From: Aliidiomarina soli
GTDB lineage: Bacteria > Pseudomonadota > Gammaproteobacteria > Enterobacterales > Alteromonadaceae
Length of the DNA stretch: 64,000 bases
NCBI RefSeq assembly: GCF_003986975.1
Contig: NZ_PIPO01000002.1
Coordinates: 186,001 to 250,000 of the forward strand
Direction of reading: 5' to 3'
Below the pieces are notes generated by a model that searched no databases, had not been told where the DNA came from, and saw only the letters and a program-made list of their open reading frames with translations. The translations under genes were made by a program, and so were the position numbers. How positions within the stretch are numbered: position 1 is the stretch's first letter; each line of letters starts with the position of its first letter. Of this stretch, positions 1 to 7,827 are shown piece by piece.

Positions 1-770
1 TTAAGCAGCGTGACGACGACAGCATTGATGTTCAGGTTCGTTTTGATGGCTTTTATGGTGTCGATTCGCCATTACCGCATTACTTTCTTGAAGATGCGAC
101 GGTGGAAACGGATTACGCGGAACGCATACGTGCCTTTCTGGATTTGTTCAATCTGCCATTTTATCAATTGCGCCAGGCTGTCTGGCAGGCAAGCCGTTTT
201 TACGACTCCAGCGCTAGCAAACTGGGTCCGCTGTCGCAGGTTTTAAGTCAGTTGCTGCCATCAGACAAGGCTGAAACCGATGCCTGTTTGCAATACCCGG
301 GGCTTTATCTACAGGGCCAGCCGGGCCAGAAAGCACTCGCCGCTATGCTGCGCCAATTGTTGCAATGCCAGGCTCTTGAATTGACCACAGATGCCTGCAG
401 CTGGCAGCCGTTAACCCAGCCATCACGGCTTGGTGACAGGCCCGCAATCAACGACACCCTTTGCCTTGGGCGGCGGGTCGCGGTGCGAGGTCAGTTGGTA
501 ACCATTCGGATGGGTCGCTTGAGCAAGTCTGAGGCTGCCCGGGTGCAACCCGGCGGGGCATTGTCACGTTCTTTGGCTCAGGCACTGAGTGCCGCCTTGC
601 CCGATGACCTGACATGGGCGCTGGAGTTTTCAACTCAGGCGGATGCGAAAGCGCAACAGTTAGGGCGCAAAAAGCTGGCGCTTGGTCGCGCAGGTGCGCT
701 GGCTAAAGGCCCGACTAACTGGGTCGGGCAACGCTACGTCTGCAGTCAGTATCGCTATTTAATCATTTAA
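1..770 (+). CDS. tssG: TssG, T6SS baseplate wedge protein (5' truncated by window edge)
   Basis: This is the C-terminal part of TssG (ImpH/VasB), a component of the type VI secretion baseplate that bridges TssE/TssF/TssK in the cytoplasm. The reading frame is open from base 3 to the stop at 768-770. It begins inside the conserved segment reading GFYGVDSPLPHYF, which is typical of the family, followed by a short insert and the LPFYQLRQAVWQASRFY stretch. About 255 residues are visible, so roughly the first quarter of a normal TssG of about 330-350 residues is outside the window. An internal ATG at 102 is not the start, because conserved sequence continues upstream. tssH follows 34 bp downstream on the same strand, the usual tssG-tssH order, which supports the call. 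Confidence 0.9.
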   Translation, partial: KQRDDDSIDVQVRFDGFYGVDSPLPHYFLEDATVETDYAERIRAFLDLFNLPFYQLRQAVWQASRFYDSSASKLGPLSQVLSQLLPSDKAETDACLQYPGLYLQGQPGQKALAAMLRQLLQCQALELTTDACSWQPLTQPSRLGDRPAINDTLCLGRRVAVRGQLVTIRMGRLSKSEAARVQPGGALSRSLAQALSAALPDDLTWALEFSTQADAKAQQLGRKKLALGRAGALAKGPTNWVGQRYVCSQYRYLII

Positions 771-804
771 CTAATTATTTCATTCAACCAGAGGGCACTT
801 TGCC

Positions 805-3615
805 ATGGACAACCAAACACTTCGGGTACTGGTCGAAAAGCTAAACCCAACCTGTGCCAGCGCGCTTGAAGCTGCAGCTGGTTTCGCTGTCAGTCGCGGA
901 CACTTTGAAATCGGTGTCGAGCACATGTTGCTGAAACTGATGGAGAACGCATCCAACAACCATCTGAATGCGGTGCTGAGCTACTTTAAGGTCGATCAGG
1001 ACATGCTGTGGCAAGGGCTGATTGAAAATATCAATGGTTTACGCAGTGGCCAGCCGGGTAAACCGGGTATTTCTCAGGCGCTCTATCAATTGCTCGAGAA
1101 GGCCTGCCTGGCGGCCTCTATTCATTACAACGACGAGCAGATTAACTCGGCCAGTTTATTGGATGCTGCCATCAGCCTGTCCGCGAAGTTGCCTGGGTAT
1201 CAGGCGTACCAACCTCTTGATGCGGTCAACCTGCCGTTGCTGCACCAGCAGTTCGCGGCCATTGTGCATGGCTCTGAGGAGTTGGCGACCCGATCGGCTT
1301 CCGCTTCAACTTCAACAGGCAAAGCAGCGACAGCGGGTGCTGAGGGTGAAACCGCGCTGGATCGTTTTACTACCGACCTGACAGCACGGGCCAGAAGCGG
1401 CAAATTAGATGCGATCAGTGGCCGTAACGCTGAAATTCGCATGGCCATCGATATTCTGTGTCGCCGCCGTAAAAACAACCCGCTGCTGGTCGGTGAGCCA
1501 GGTGTGGGTAAAACCGCCATTGTTGAAGGGCTGGCGCAGAAAATTGTCGCTGGCGAAGTGCCTGACTTACTGAAAAACGTTCGGGTGTGCGTGCTTGATC
1601 TGGGCCTGTTGCAAGCGGGTGCCGGGGTTAAGGGCGAATTTGAACGCCGCCTGAAACAGGTGATCGAAGAAGTCGAAGCCGCCGCTGAACCTGTCATGCT
1701 GTTTATTGACGAGGCACACACGTTAGTAGGCGCCGGTGGGGAAGCCGGTATGAGCGATGCCGCAAACCTGCTTAAACCAGCGCTGGCGCGCGGAGAGCTA
1801 CGCACCGTTGCAGCGACAACCTGGCGTGAGTATAAACAGTACTTTGAGCGCGACCCTGCACTTGCCCGTCGTTTCCAGATGGTGAAAGTCGAAGAGCCGG
1901 ACACTGAAGCCGCCATTCATATGCTGAGCGGCATTAAAACCAGTTACGAAGGTCACCACGGGGTGCAAATTACCGACGAAGCGCTGGAAACCGCGGTGTT
2001 GCTGTCGCAAAAATACATCACCGGACGTTACCTGCCAGACAAAGCCATTGATCTGATAGACACCGCCGCTGCTCGTGTCCGCATGGGGCAGGCGATGCCA
2101 CCGCAGTCGCTGGAGTCACTGAATGCGCGCATTGCATACCTGCAAACCCGCCTGCAAACGCTGCACAGTGAACATGGCCGTGGTCTGGCGATTAATCAGG
2201 AGGTCTTCGCCAACCTGCGCACAGAGCTGGAAAAAACATTGCAGGACGCCAGCGACGCCGAGCAGGCCTGGCAGGAGCAGTCGCAACTGGTACAGATCAT
2301 CCATGCGGATACCAGACAACTGGATCAACAAGCGAGCAGCGATAACCCGGAAAACCTGGATGAGTTACTGGCTATCAGCCAGCTACGCCGCGAAGCCTTA
2401 GCCGATTTACAAACGACCCGGCCGTTGGTGCAGCCAGAGGTAAACGCGCTGTCCATCGCCGATGTGGTGGCTGACTGGACCGGTATTCCGGTGGGCAGCA
2501 TGGTCAAAGACGAGCTGCATAACTTACTGACGTTGGAAGCCAGTTTGATGGAAAGCATTGTCGGTCAGGATGCAGCCATTGGCGCTATCGGGCGGACCTT
2601 GCGCGCGAGCAAAGCGGGTCTGAAAACCTCAGATGGCCCGTTAGGTGTGTTTCTGCTGGCAGGCCCAAGTGGGGTGGGTAAAACCGAAACCGCACGCGGC
2701 CTGGCGCGACAGCTGTTCGGCAGTGAAAAAGCGCTGGTAACGATCAACATGAGTGAGTATCAGGAAGCCCATACCGTCTCGCAACTGAAAGGCTCGCCGC
2801 CTGGCTATGTTGGCTATGGTCAGGGTGGCCTGTTAAGCGAAGCGGTGCGTCAGCGTCCGTATTGTGTGGTCTTGCTGGATGAAGTGGAAAAAGCTCATGT
2901 GGACGTGATGAACCTGTTTTACCAGGTGTTTGACCGCGGCTTTATGCGGGACGGCGAAGGGCGCGAAATCGATTTTAAAAATACCGTGATTCTGATGACC
3001 TCGAATCTCGGCGCCAATGTGATTCAACAGCGCTTTGAACAGACCGATGAAACCGCGAACTACGACCTGAATGACGTGAACGACATTGCTGAGTTGCAAG
3101 CGGCAGAAGAGGCGAAACAGGCGCAGGCTGATGAGCCTGAAGACGAATGGCAGCCGCCGAGCTTTACTGAACTGGCGGAGCTGGTGCGCCCTGAAGTGCT
3201 GGCCCATTTTGCCCCGGCACTGGTCGCGCGGATGCAGTTGGTGCCGTTTAACAGCCTTAGTGAAGAGAGCCTGCAACAAGTGGTCGGCCTCAAACTGGAG
3301 CAACTGGCTACGCGTCTGCAGGAACAGCATGGTATTCAAATGCGTTGTGATGAAGCGGTGATGGATTACCTGACCCGTCAGTGCCGTTTCACCGACTCAG
3401 GCGCGCGTTATGTCAATGCACTGCTGGAACAGCAGTTGATGCCGGGTATCGCCGCACAGCTCCTGACCTTTATGGCCGAGGACGACATGCCAGACGTGAT
3501 GACCCTTGAGCTGGATGAAGCCGGCGAGCTGTGCTGTACCTTTGCTGATATCGCAGACGAGGTAACTGAGGCGAATCCGGCAGAGGAGAGTGAACATGCT
3601 CAAGTCAGCCATTAA
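805..3615 (+). CDS. tssH: TssH (ClpV), T6SS sheath-disassembling AAA+ ATPase
   Basis: This 936-residue protein is the ClpV ATPase that recycles contracted TssB/TssC sheath in the cytoplasm. An N-terminal Clp repeat-like domain occupies about residues 1-150. AAA domain 1 has Walker A GEPGVGKTA near residue 230 and Walker B LFIDEAH near 300. A middle coiled-coil region follows at about 420-530. AAA domain 2 has Walker A GPSGVGKTE near 620 and Walker B LLDEVEKAH near 688. A C-terminal ClpB-D2-like domain completes it. An acidic, charged insert around residues 745-790 (ELQAAEEAK...EPEDEW) lies inside the second ATPase domain, as is common in ClpV rather than ClpB. Its position between tssG and vgrG separates it from the chaperone ClpB. 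The ribosome-binding site is weak (AGAGGG about 10 bases upstream). Confidence 0.95.
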   Translation: MDNQTLRVLVEKLNPTCASALEAAAGFAVSRGHFEIGVEHMLLKLMENASNNHLNAVLSYFKVDQDMLWQGLIENINGLRSGQPGKPGISQALYQLLEKACLAASIHYNDEQINSASLLDAAISLSAKLPGYQAYQPLDAVNLPLLHQQFAAIVHGSEELATRSASASTSTGKAATAGAEGETALDRFTTDLTARARSGKLDAISGRNAEIRMAIDILCRRRKNNPLLVGEPGVGKTAIVEGLAQKIVAGEVPDLLKNVRVCVLDLGLLQAGAGVKGEFERRLKQVIEEVEAAAEPVMLFIDEAHTLVGAGGEAGMSDAANLLKPALARGELRTVAATTWREYKQYFERDPALARRFQMVKVEEPDTEAAIHMLSGIKTSYEGHHGVQITDEALETAVLLSQKYITGRYLPDKAIDLIDTAAARVRMGQAMPPQSLESLNARIAYLQTRLQTLHSEHGRGLAINQEVFANLRTELEKTLQDASDAEQAWQEQSQLVQIIHADTRQLDQQASSDNPENLDELLAISQLRREALADLQTTRPLVQPEVNALSIADVVADWTGIPVGSMVKDELHNLLTLEASLMESIVGQDAAIGAIGRTLRASKAGLKTSDGPLGVFLLAGPSGVGKTETARGLARQLFGSEKALVTINMSEYQEAHTVSQLKGSPPGYVGYGQGGLLSEAVRQRPYCVVLLDEVEKAHVDVMNLFYQVFDRGFMRDGEGREIDFKNTVILMTSNLGANVIQQRFEQTDETANYDLNDVNDIAELQAAEEAKQAQADEPEDEWQPPSFTELAELVRPEVLAHFAPALVARMQLVPFNSLSEESLQQVVGLKLEQLATRLQEQHGIQMRCDEAVMDYLTRQCRFTDSGARYVNALLEQQLMPGIAAQLLTFMAEDDMPDVMTLELDEAGELCCTFADIADEVTEANPAEESEHAQVSH

Positions 3616-5668
3616 GGATCTGCCAGTCGCCGAAATCAGCCAGCTGTTAAGCGAAGCCGGCGGGCAGGGCAATAGCAGTCAGTTTTTTGTTCAGTTGGGC
3701 GAGCACTCCGCCAGCTCAACCTTGGTACTGGGGGTTGAGACTGACCCCGAAGCGCCGTTTACGTTGCATGAAGACTTTGCTCTGCAGCTGACTGTGTTGC
3801 TGCGCGAGCCTATCGACACCGCAGCTTTGTTGGGTAGTCCGGCGGTTTTCATGCGCCTTAACGGTGGCAAGCTGGTGCCTATGCATGGGCTTGTCGGCGG
3901 TATTCAGGCCAGCCGTAAGGCCAGTGACCCTGCCGCGCTGGACGTGACCCTGGTGTCACCCCTGCATCTGCTGAAAAAACGACGCCATAACAGAGTCTTC
4001 GTGGATCGTAACGCGCTTGATATCGCGACCGAGCTGCTGCGTGATGCATTGGGTGATCTGTGTGATATTCAGATTGCAGCGGATCAACCTGAGCCGGCGG
4101 CGATGCTGACCCAGTACGAAGAAACCGACTATGCATTTATTCGCCGCATTCTGGCCCGTGAGGGGATCTTTATTCATTTGTCACAGGCTGAACAGCGGAC
4201 ACAGTTGTACCTGACCAGCCAGCTCAGTGACGTACCAGAAGCAAAAACCATTCTGCGCCTGCCGTATATGACCAATAGCGGTGCGGCCAAAGACAAAGAC
4301 CATATTAACCATGTGGAGCGTCGTTACCAGTTAGCGCCATCAGCGATTCATCTCAAAGACTACAATCCTGACACTGGTTTTGACCTTAATATTGCAGGCC
4401 ACAGCGAGACCGGTGGCAACGCCGGTGACACCGAGCACTGGGGGCTTAACTACCCGACGCCAGAAGCTGGCCAACAACTGGAAAAACGTCTGGCGGGTTA
4501 CCACTACTGGCAAAGTCAGGTCATCGAATTAGTAACCTCAGCAAAAGGTATGCTGCCAGGCCAGATTATCGCGTTAACTGGCCATCCAGCGCATAGCGGC
4601 AACTACCGGGTGGTGCAAGTCGCTTTCAGTGGTGACCAGAGCAGCCTCAATAACAGTGGTGGTGGCAGCCGTGAGTTTCAGTGTCGGGTTTGGGTGTTAC
4701 CGCTGGACATAGATTATATTCCGTATTGCCCGCCGCGCGACAGCTTACCGCTGGCGCTGTCGGCTCGGATCACCGAAGAAGTTGACGAGCAGGGCTGCTA
4801 CCGACTGCGTTACCCTTTTGATGAGCGCGCTGACGGCGATGGTTACTCCAGTTCGCCGACCCGCAATGCTCAGCCGTTCGGGGGCAGTGACCACGGAATG
4901 CATTTTCCACTGGCAAAAAGCAGTGAAGTGGTGGTGTCGGGGCTGAATGGTGACCTCGACCGTCCGGTAATTCTAGGTGCGCTGTTTAACCATGAGGCGC
5001 CAGATCTGGTGACCCGTGATAACGCCCATACTAACCTGATCCAGACTCGCGGTGGACATACCCTGCGGATGGACGACACCGCCCAGCAAGCACATATTTT
5101 GCTGGCCACCGCCGAGGATAAAAACCGTTTGTTGCTGGACGCCAGCGAAGACAATGAAAAAGCGGAACTGGTTAGTGACGAAGGCGATGTTGAAATTCAG
5201 GCGGGCCGTAACATGTTGCTGCAATCGGGCAGCGACATGGTGGTCACCGTTGGTGAAGACCAACAGGTCGAAATCGGTGGTGATGAGACGTTACTGACAG
5301 AAACTGGCGATATTCAGGTTTCAGCGGGCGAGAACTTTATTCTCGATGCAGCTGAAGATATTCAGTGGCGTGCGGAAACCGGCAACCTGAGCATATCAGC
5401 TGGCGCTGACATGCACATGGAAGCCGAAGGCCAGCGGTTTGACGAGGTCAGGAACGGTGATTACCAGGTCCAGGTTGAGCAGGGTGAATACCTGCTGCAG
5501 GCCGGGGGCGATATCTCCATGGTGTCGGAAAGCGGCAACCTGACCCTGAAAAATGGCGCGGCCCAAATTCAGATCACGGCGGATGGAAGCTTACTTCTCG
5601 AAGCGGCGCAAATAGAACTGGTGTCGGACAACATTTTGGCGTCAGGTGGCGCGCTGAGCAACAACTAA
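3596..5668 (+). CDS. vgrG: VgrG spike protein 1 (TssI)
   Basis: This 690-residue VgrG forms the trimeric tip of the T6SS tube. The gp27-like N-terminal part covers about residues 1-370. The gp5 OB-fold is recognisable near residues 400-470 by GCYRLRYPFDE, HGMHFPL and GDLDRPVILGALFN. A repetitive beta-helix/DUF2345-type needle region follows to the end, rich in short D/E/G-containing strands (GDVEIQAG, GDIQVSAG, GNLSISAG). The longest open frame begins at GTG 3590, but AGAGGAG at 3582-3588 sits only one base before that codon and seven bases before ATG 3596, so 3596 is chosen. It overlaps the end of tssH by 20 bp, implying translational coupling. There is no extra C-terminal enzymatic domain, so it is probably a structural VgrG that carries cargo. 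Confidence 0.93.
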   Translation: MLKSAIKDLPVAEISQLLSEAGGQGNSSQFFVQLGEHSASSTLVLGVETDPEAPFTLHEDFALQLTVLLREPIDTAALLGSPAVFMRLNGGKLVPMHGLVGGIQASRKASDPAALDVTLVSPLHLLKKRRHNRVFVDRNALDIATELLRDALGDLCDIQIAADQPEPAAMLTQYEETDYAFIRRILAREGIFIHLSQAEQRTQLYLTSQLSDVPEAKTILRLPYMTNSGAAKDKDHINHVERRYQLAPSAIHLKDYNPDTGFDLNIAGHSETGGNAGDTEHWGLNYPTPEAGQQLEKRLAGYHYWQSQVIELVTSAKGMLPGQIIALTGHPAHSGNYRVVQVAFSGDQSSLNNSGGGSREFQCRVWVLPLDIDYIPYCPPRDSLPLALSARITEEVDEQGCYRLRYPFDERADGDGYSSSPTRNAQPFGGSDHGMHFPLAKSSEVVVSGLNGDLDRPVILGALFNHEAPDLVTRDNAHTNLIQTRGGHTLRMDDTAQQAHILLATAEDKNRLLLDASEDNEKAELVSDEGDVEIQAGRNMLLQSGSDMVVTVGEDQQVEIGGDETLLTETGDIQVSAGENFILDAAEDIQWRAETGNLSISAGADMHMEAEGQRFDEVRNGDYQVQVEQGEYLLQAGGDISMVSESGNLTLKNGAAQIQITADGSLLLEAAQIELVSDNILASGGALSNN

Positions 5669-5690
5669 GGTCAATCAGGGAGTGATAACC

Positions 5691-7793
5691 ATGAACACAG
5701 CGAAGCTGTCGGTCAGTCTGCAGTGGCAGGGGCGTCGCCAGGCGGTGCAGTCGTTGCAGGCGCGGGAGAGCCTGAATGCGCCGATGTGGGCCGAGGTTGA
5801 GGTTGACCCCTTGCCGGGTGTGCTGCCGGAGTCGTTAACCGGGATGGCGATGCAACTGCGCGTGCCGGGTAACGATGGTGGTGTGCGTCAATTGCAGGGG
5901 CAGGTGGTGTCGGCGCGGGTTGGTGAGCGCTGGGTGCTGACCCTGCGCAGTCGGTTGTGGCAGGGGCATTTGCAACAAAAAAGCCGTTTGTTCCCTGAGC
6001 TCAGCCGCCGTCAGGTGGTGCAGCAACTGCTGGATGACATCGGCTATGCCCGCGATGAAGTCGACTGGCGGCTGGATGCACCGATGCATGAAGGCTTGCC
6101 ACCGGCGCCGTTGCTGCAGGCGGCGGAGAGCCATCTGGATTGCTTTAATCGCTTGCTCAGTGAGGCAGGCTGGAACTACTGGTTTGCGGACACCGGCACG
6201 GGCCGTGAATGCCTGGTGATTAGTGACCGCACCTATTATATGCCGCTGGATGTACCGGCGATGACGCTGCCTCCGCTGACGGGCAGTCACGGGGTGGGGG
6301 AGATAAACCAGCTGGTGAAGATTGGCTTTAACGCAAAGCTGCAAGCGCAGGGCGTACGCCACAGCTGCCAACTGCAGGGGCCCCATTATCAGGGCACCGG
6401 TCGCGGTCACTGGCAGACCTTCGCGCCGCCGTTGCCACCGGAAGCAGCCGCCCGCCGGGTCAAACAACAAAACCAGCGTCTGCAACACAATGTGGAGCAT
6501 CACCTGGTGACCCTGCAGCCGCGCCTGCAACCCGGACAGACCTTGCGCCTGCAACCCGGGGCATTGCCACTTGGCCATCCGCCGCTGGACCAGCAGGTTA
6601 TCATTCTCAGTGTGGAGCACCACGCCAGTCAACCGCATCAGGACCACCCGGGGCAACTGAGTTACCACAATGTGGTCACGGCCTGTAACAGCCAGCAGAT
6701 ACCCTACCCAACGCCGCTGACGGTGCCGAAGAAACACCCGCTGGTATTCCCGGCCACCATCTGGGGAGCAAGCGGACCACAGCCCGATAGCCGGGGTGAG
6801 TACGCGTTCAGCAGTTTTAATCAACCCGACGTCAGAAGCCGCTACCCGGGTTTATTGCTACGCCCCTCTGCTGGCGAGGCCGCCGGCTGGCACTTTCCGT
6901 TACTGGGTGGCACTCAGGTACTGATAACCTTCGTCAATGGTGACCCCAATCAGCCATTGATACTGGGAGTACTGCCACACCTCAGCGCCCCAGGCCCGGT
7001 GACCAACAAAAACGCAGGCCAGCACCGCCTTATCACCCCAGCACAGAACGAGCTGACCCTGGAGGATGGTGCAAACGCCGAGGATGCTGCCAACTCCCCC
7101 TGCATCCGCCTGCAAAGCCTGAGTGAAGAGTTGCACCTGGAGCTGAATGCCAATGAGGCCGAGCCCTTTTTACGCCTGGCCGCCCACTATGGCGCCATCA
7201 GCCTTGATGCCGCCAAACAACTGTACCTAAAAGCCAGTGGCCAGAGCCGCCAGCACATCAAAGAAAGCCGCAGCACCCAGGTCATGAACCAGCACACTAG
7301 CAGCGCACAGGGCGCCCGCCACTGGCAGTCCGCCCGCCACCTGCAAACCCAGGCCAAAGCCGAGCACCAGCAACGGGCAGGCCAACACATCCAACTGCAA
7401 AGCGGGCAGACCCTGCACCTCAAAGCCGAGCACCAGCTGCACATTCGCAGTGCCAATGGCCATCAGATACGCGTGCCCCAAGGCAGTGTTATCACCCAGG
7501 CCATGGGCAACCTGACCATCGAGGGCAACGGCCAGGGCGACCTGATACTGGGCAACGACAGTGCCGGCATCACCCTCACCAGTGAGGGCCACATAAAGTT
7601 GTATGGCAACACCATCAACCTCAAAGGCAGCGACGTCAAACTCAAAGGTCCGGTCAGCTACACCAGCGGTGGCAGCAATCAGCCGGAGACGCCAGCGCGC
7701 CCTGAAGCGGTTGAGCCTGTGATGATTATGAAGCTGGTGCCAGAAGAAAGTGTTCAATACCTGACCCCTGTGTTCCTCAGGGCATCGGACTGA
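5691..7793 (+). CDS. vgrG: VgrG spike protein 2 (TssI), cargo-linked
   Basis: This second VgrG of 700 residues lies 22 bp after the first. AGGGAG at 5677-5682 favours ATG 5691 (eight-base spacing) over an in-frame GTG at 5682. The N-terminal gp27-like region is more divergent than in VgrG1. The OB-fold is marked by the stretch GWHFPLLGGTQVLITFVNGDPNQPLILGVLP, described here by position as about residues 400-430. A DUF2345-like needle region follows, beginning with an unusual Gln/His/Ala-rich stretch (about residues 525-590) and ending in glycine-spaced strands such as GNTINLKGSDVKLKG. The last 30 or so residues, from the ETPARPE proline-rich turn onward, form a short tail that could dock cargo. 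The effector gene begins 34 bp downstream, so this VgrG is the likely carrier of that effector. That pairing is inference from order. Confidence 0.92.
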   Translation: MNTAKLSVSLQWQGRRQAVQSLQARESLNAPMWAEVEVDPLPGVLPESLTGMAMQLRVPGNDGGVRQLQGQVVSARVGERWVLTLRSRLWQGHLQQKSRLFPELSRRQVVQQLLDDIGYARDEVDWRLDAPMHEGLPPAPLLQAAESHLDCFNRLLSEAGWNYWFADTGTGRECLVISDRTYYMPLDVPAMTLPPLTGSHGVGEINQLVKIGFNAKLQAQGVRHSCQLQGPHYQGTGRGHWQTFAPPLPPEAAARRVKQQNQRLQHNVEHHLVTLQPRLQPGQTLRLQPGALPLGHPPLDQQVIILSVEHHASQPHQDHPGQLSYHNVVTACNSQQIPYPTPLTVPKKHPLVFPATIWGASGPQPDSRGEYAFSSFNQPDVRSRYPGLLLRPSAGEAAGWHFPLLGGTQVLITFVNGDPNQPLILGVLPHLSAPGPVTNKNAGQHRLITPAQNELTLEDGANAEDAANSPCIRLQSLSEELHLELNANEAEPFLRLAAHYGAISLDAAKQLYLKASGQSRQHIKESRSTQVMNQHTSSAQGARHWQSARHLQTQAKAEHQQRAGQHIQLQSGQTLHLKAEHQLHIRSANGHQIRVPQGSVITQAMGNLTIEGNGQGDLILGNDSAGITLTSEGHIKLYGNTINLKGSDVKLKGPVSYTSGGSNQPETPARPEAVEPVMIMKLVPEESVQYLTPVFLRASD

Positions 7794-7827
7794 CATTAAC
7801 AAGAATTAAGGATTTCAGGAGCAACCA

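Noticed and set aside
1200-1916. A 238-codon minus-strand open frame
   Set aside because: It is opposite the first ATPase domain of tssH and has a Ser/Arg/Ala-rich composition without any motif.
5835-6824. A 329-codon open frame on the minus strand
   Set aside because: It lies entirely opposite vgrG2, whose protein is clearly conserved. The antisense product is rich in Arg, Gln and His, as expected from a shadow frame.
7227-7802. A 191-codon minus-strand frame
   Set aside because: It is opposite the needle region of vgrG2 and shows no signal, motif or ribosome-binding site.
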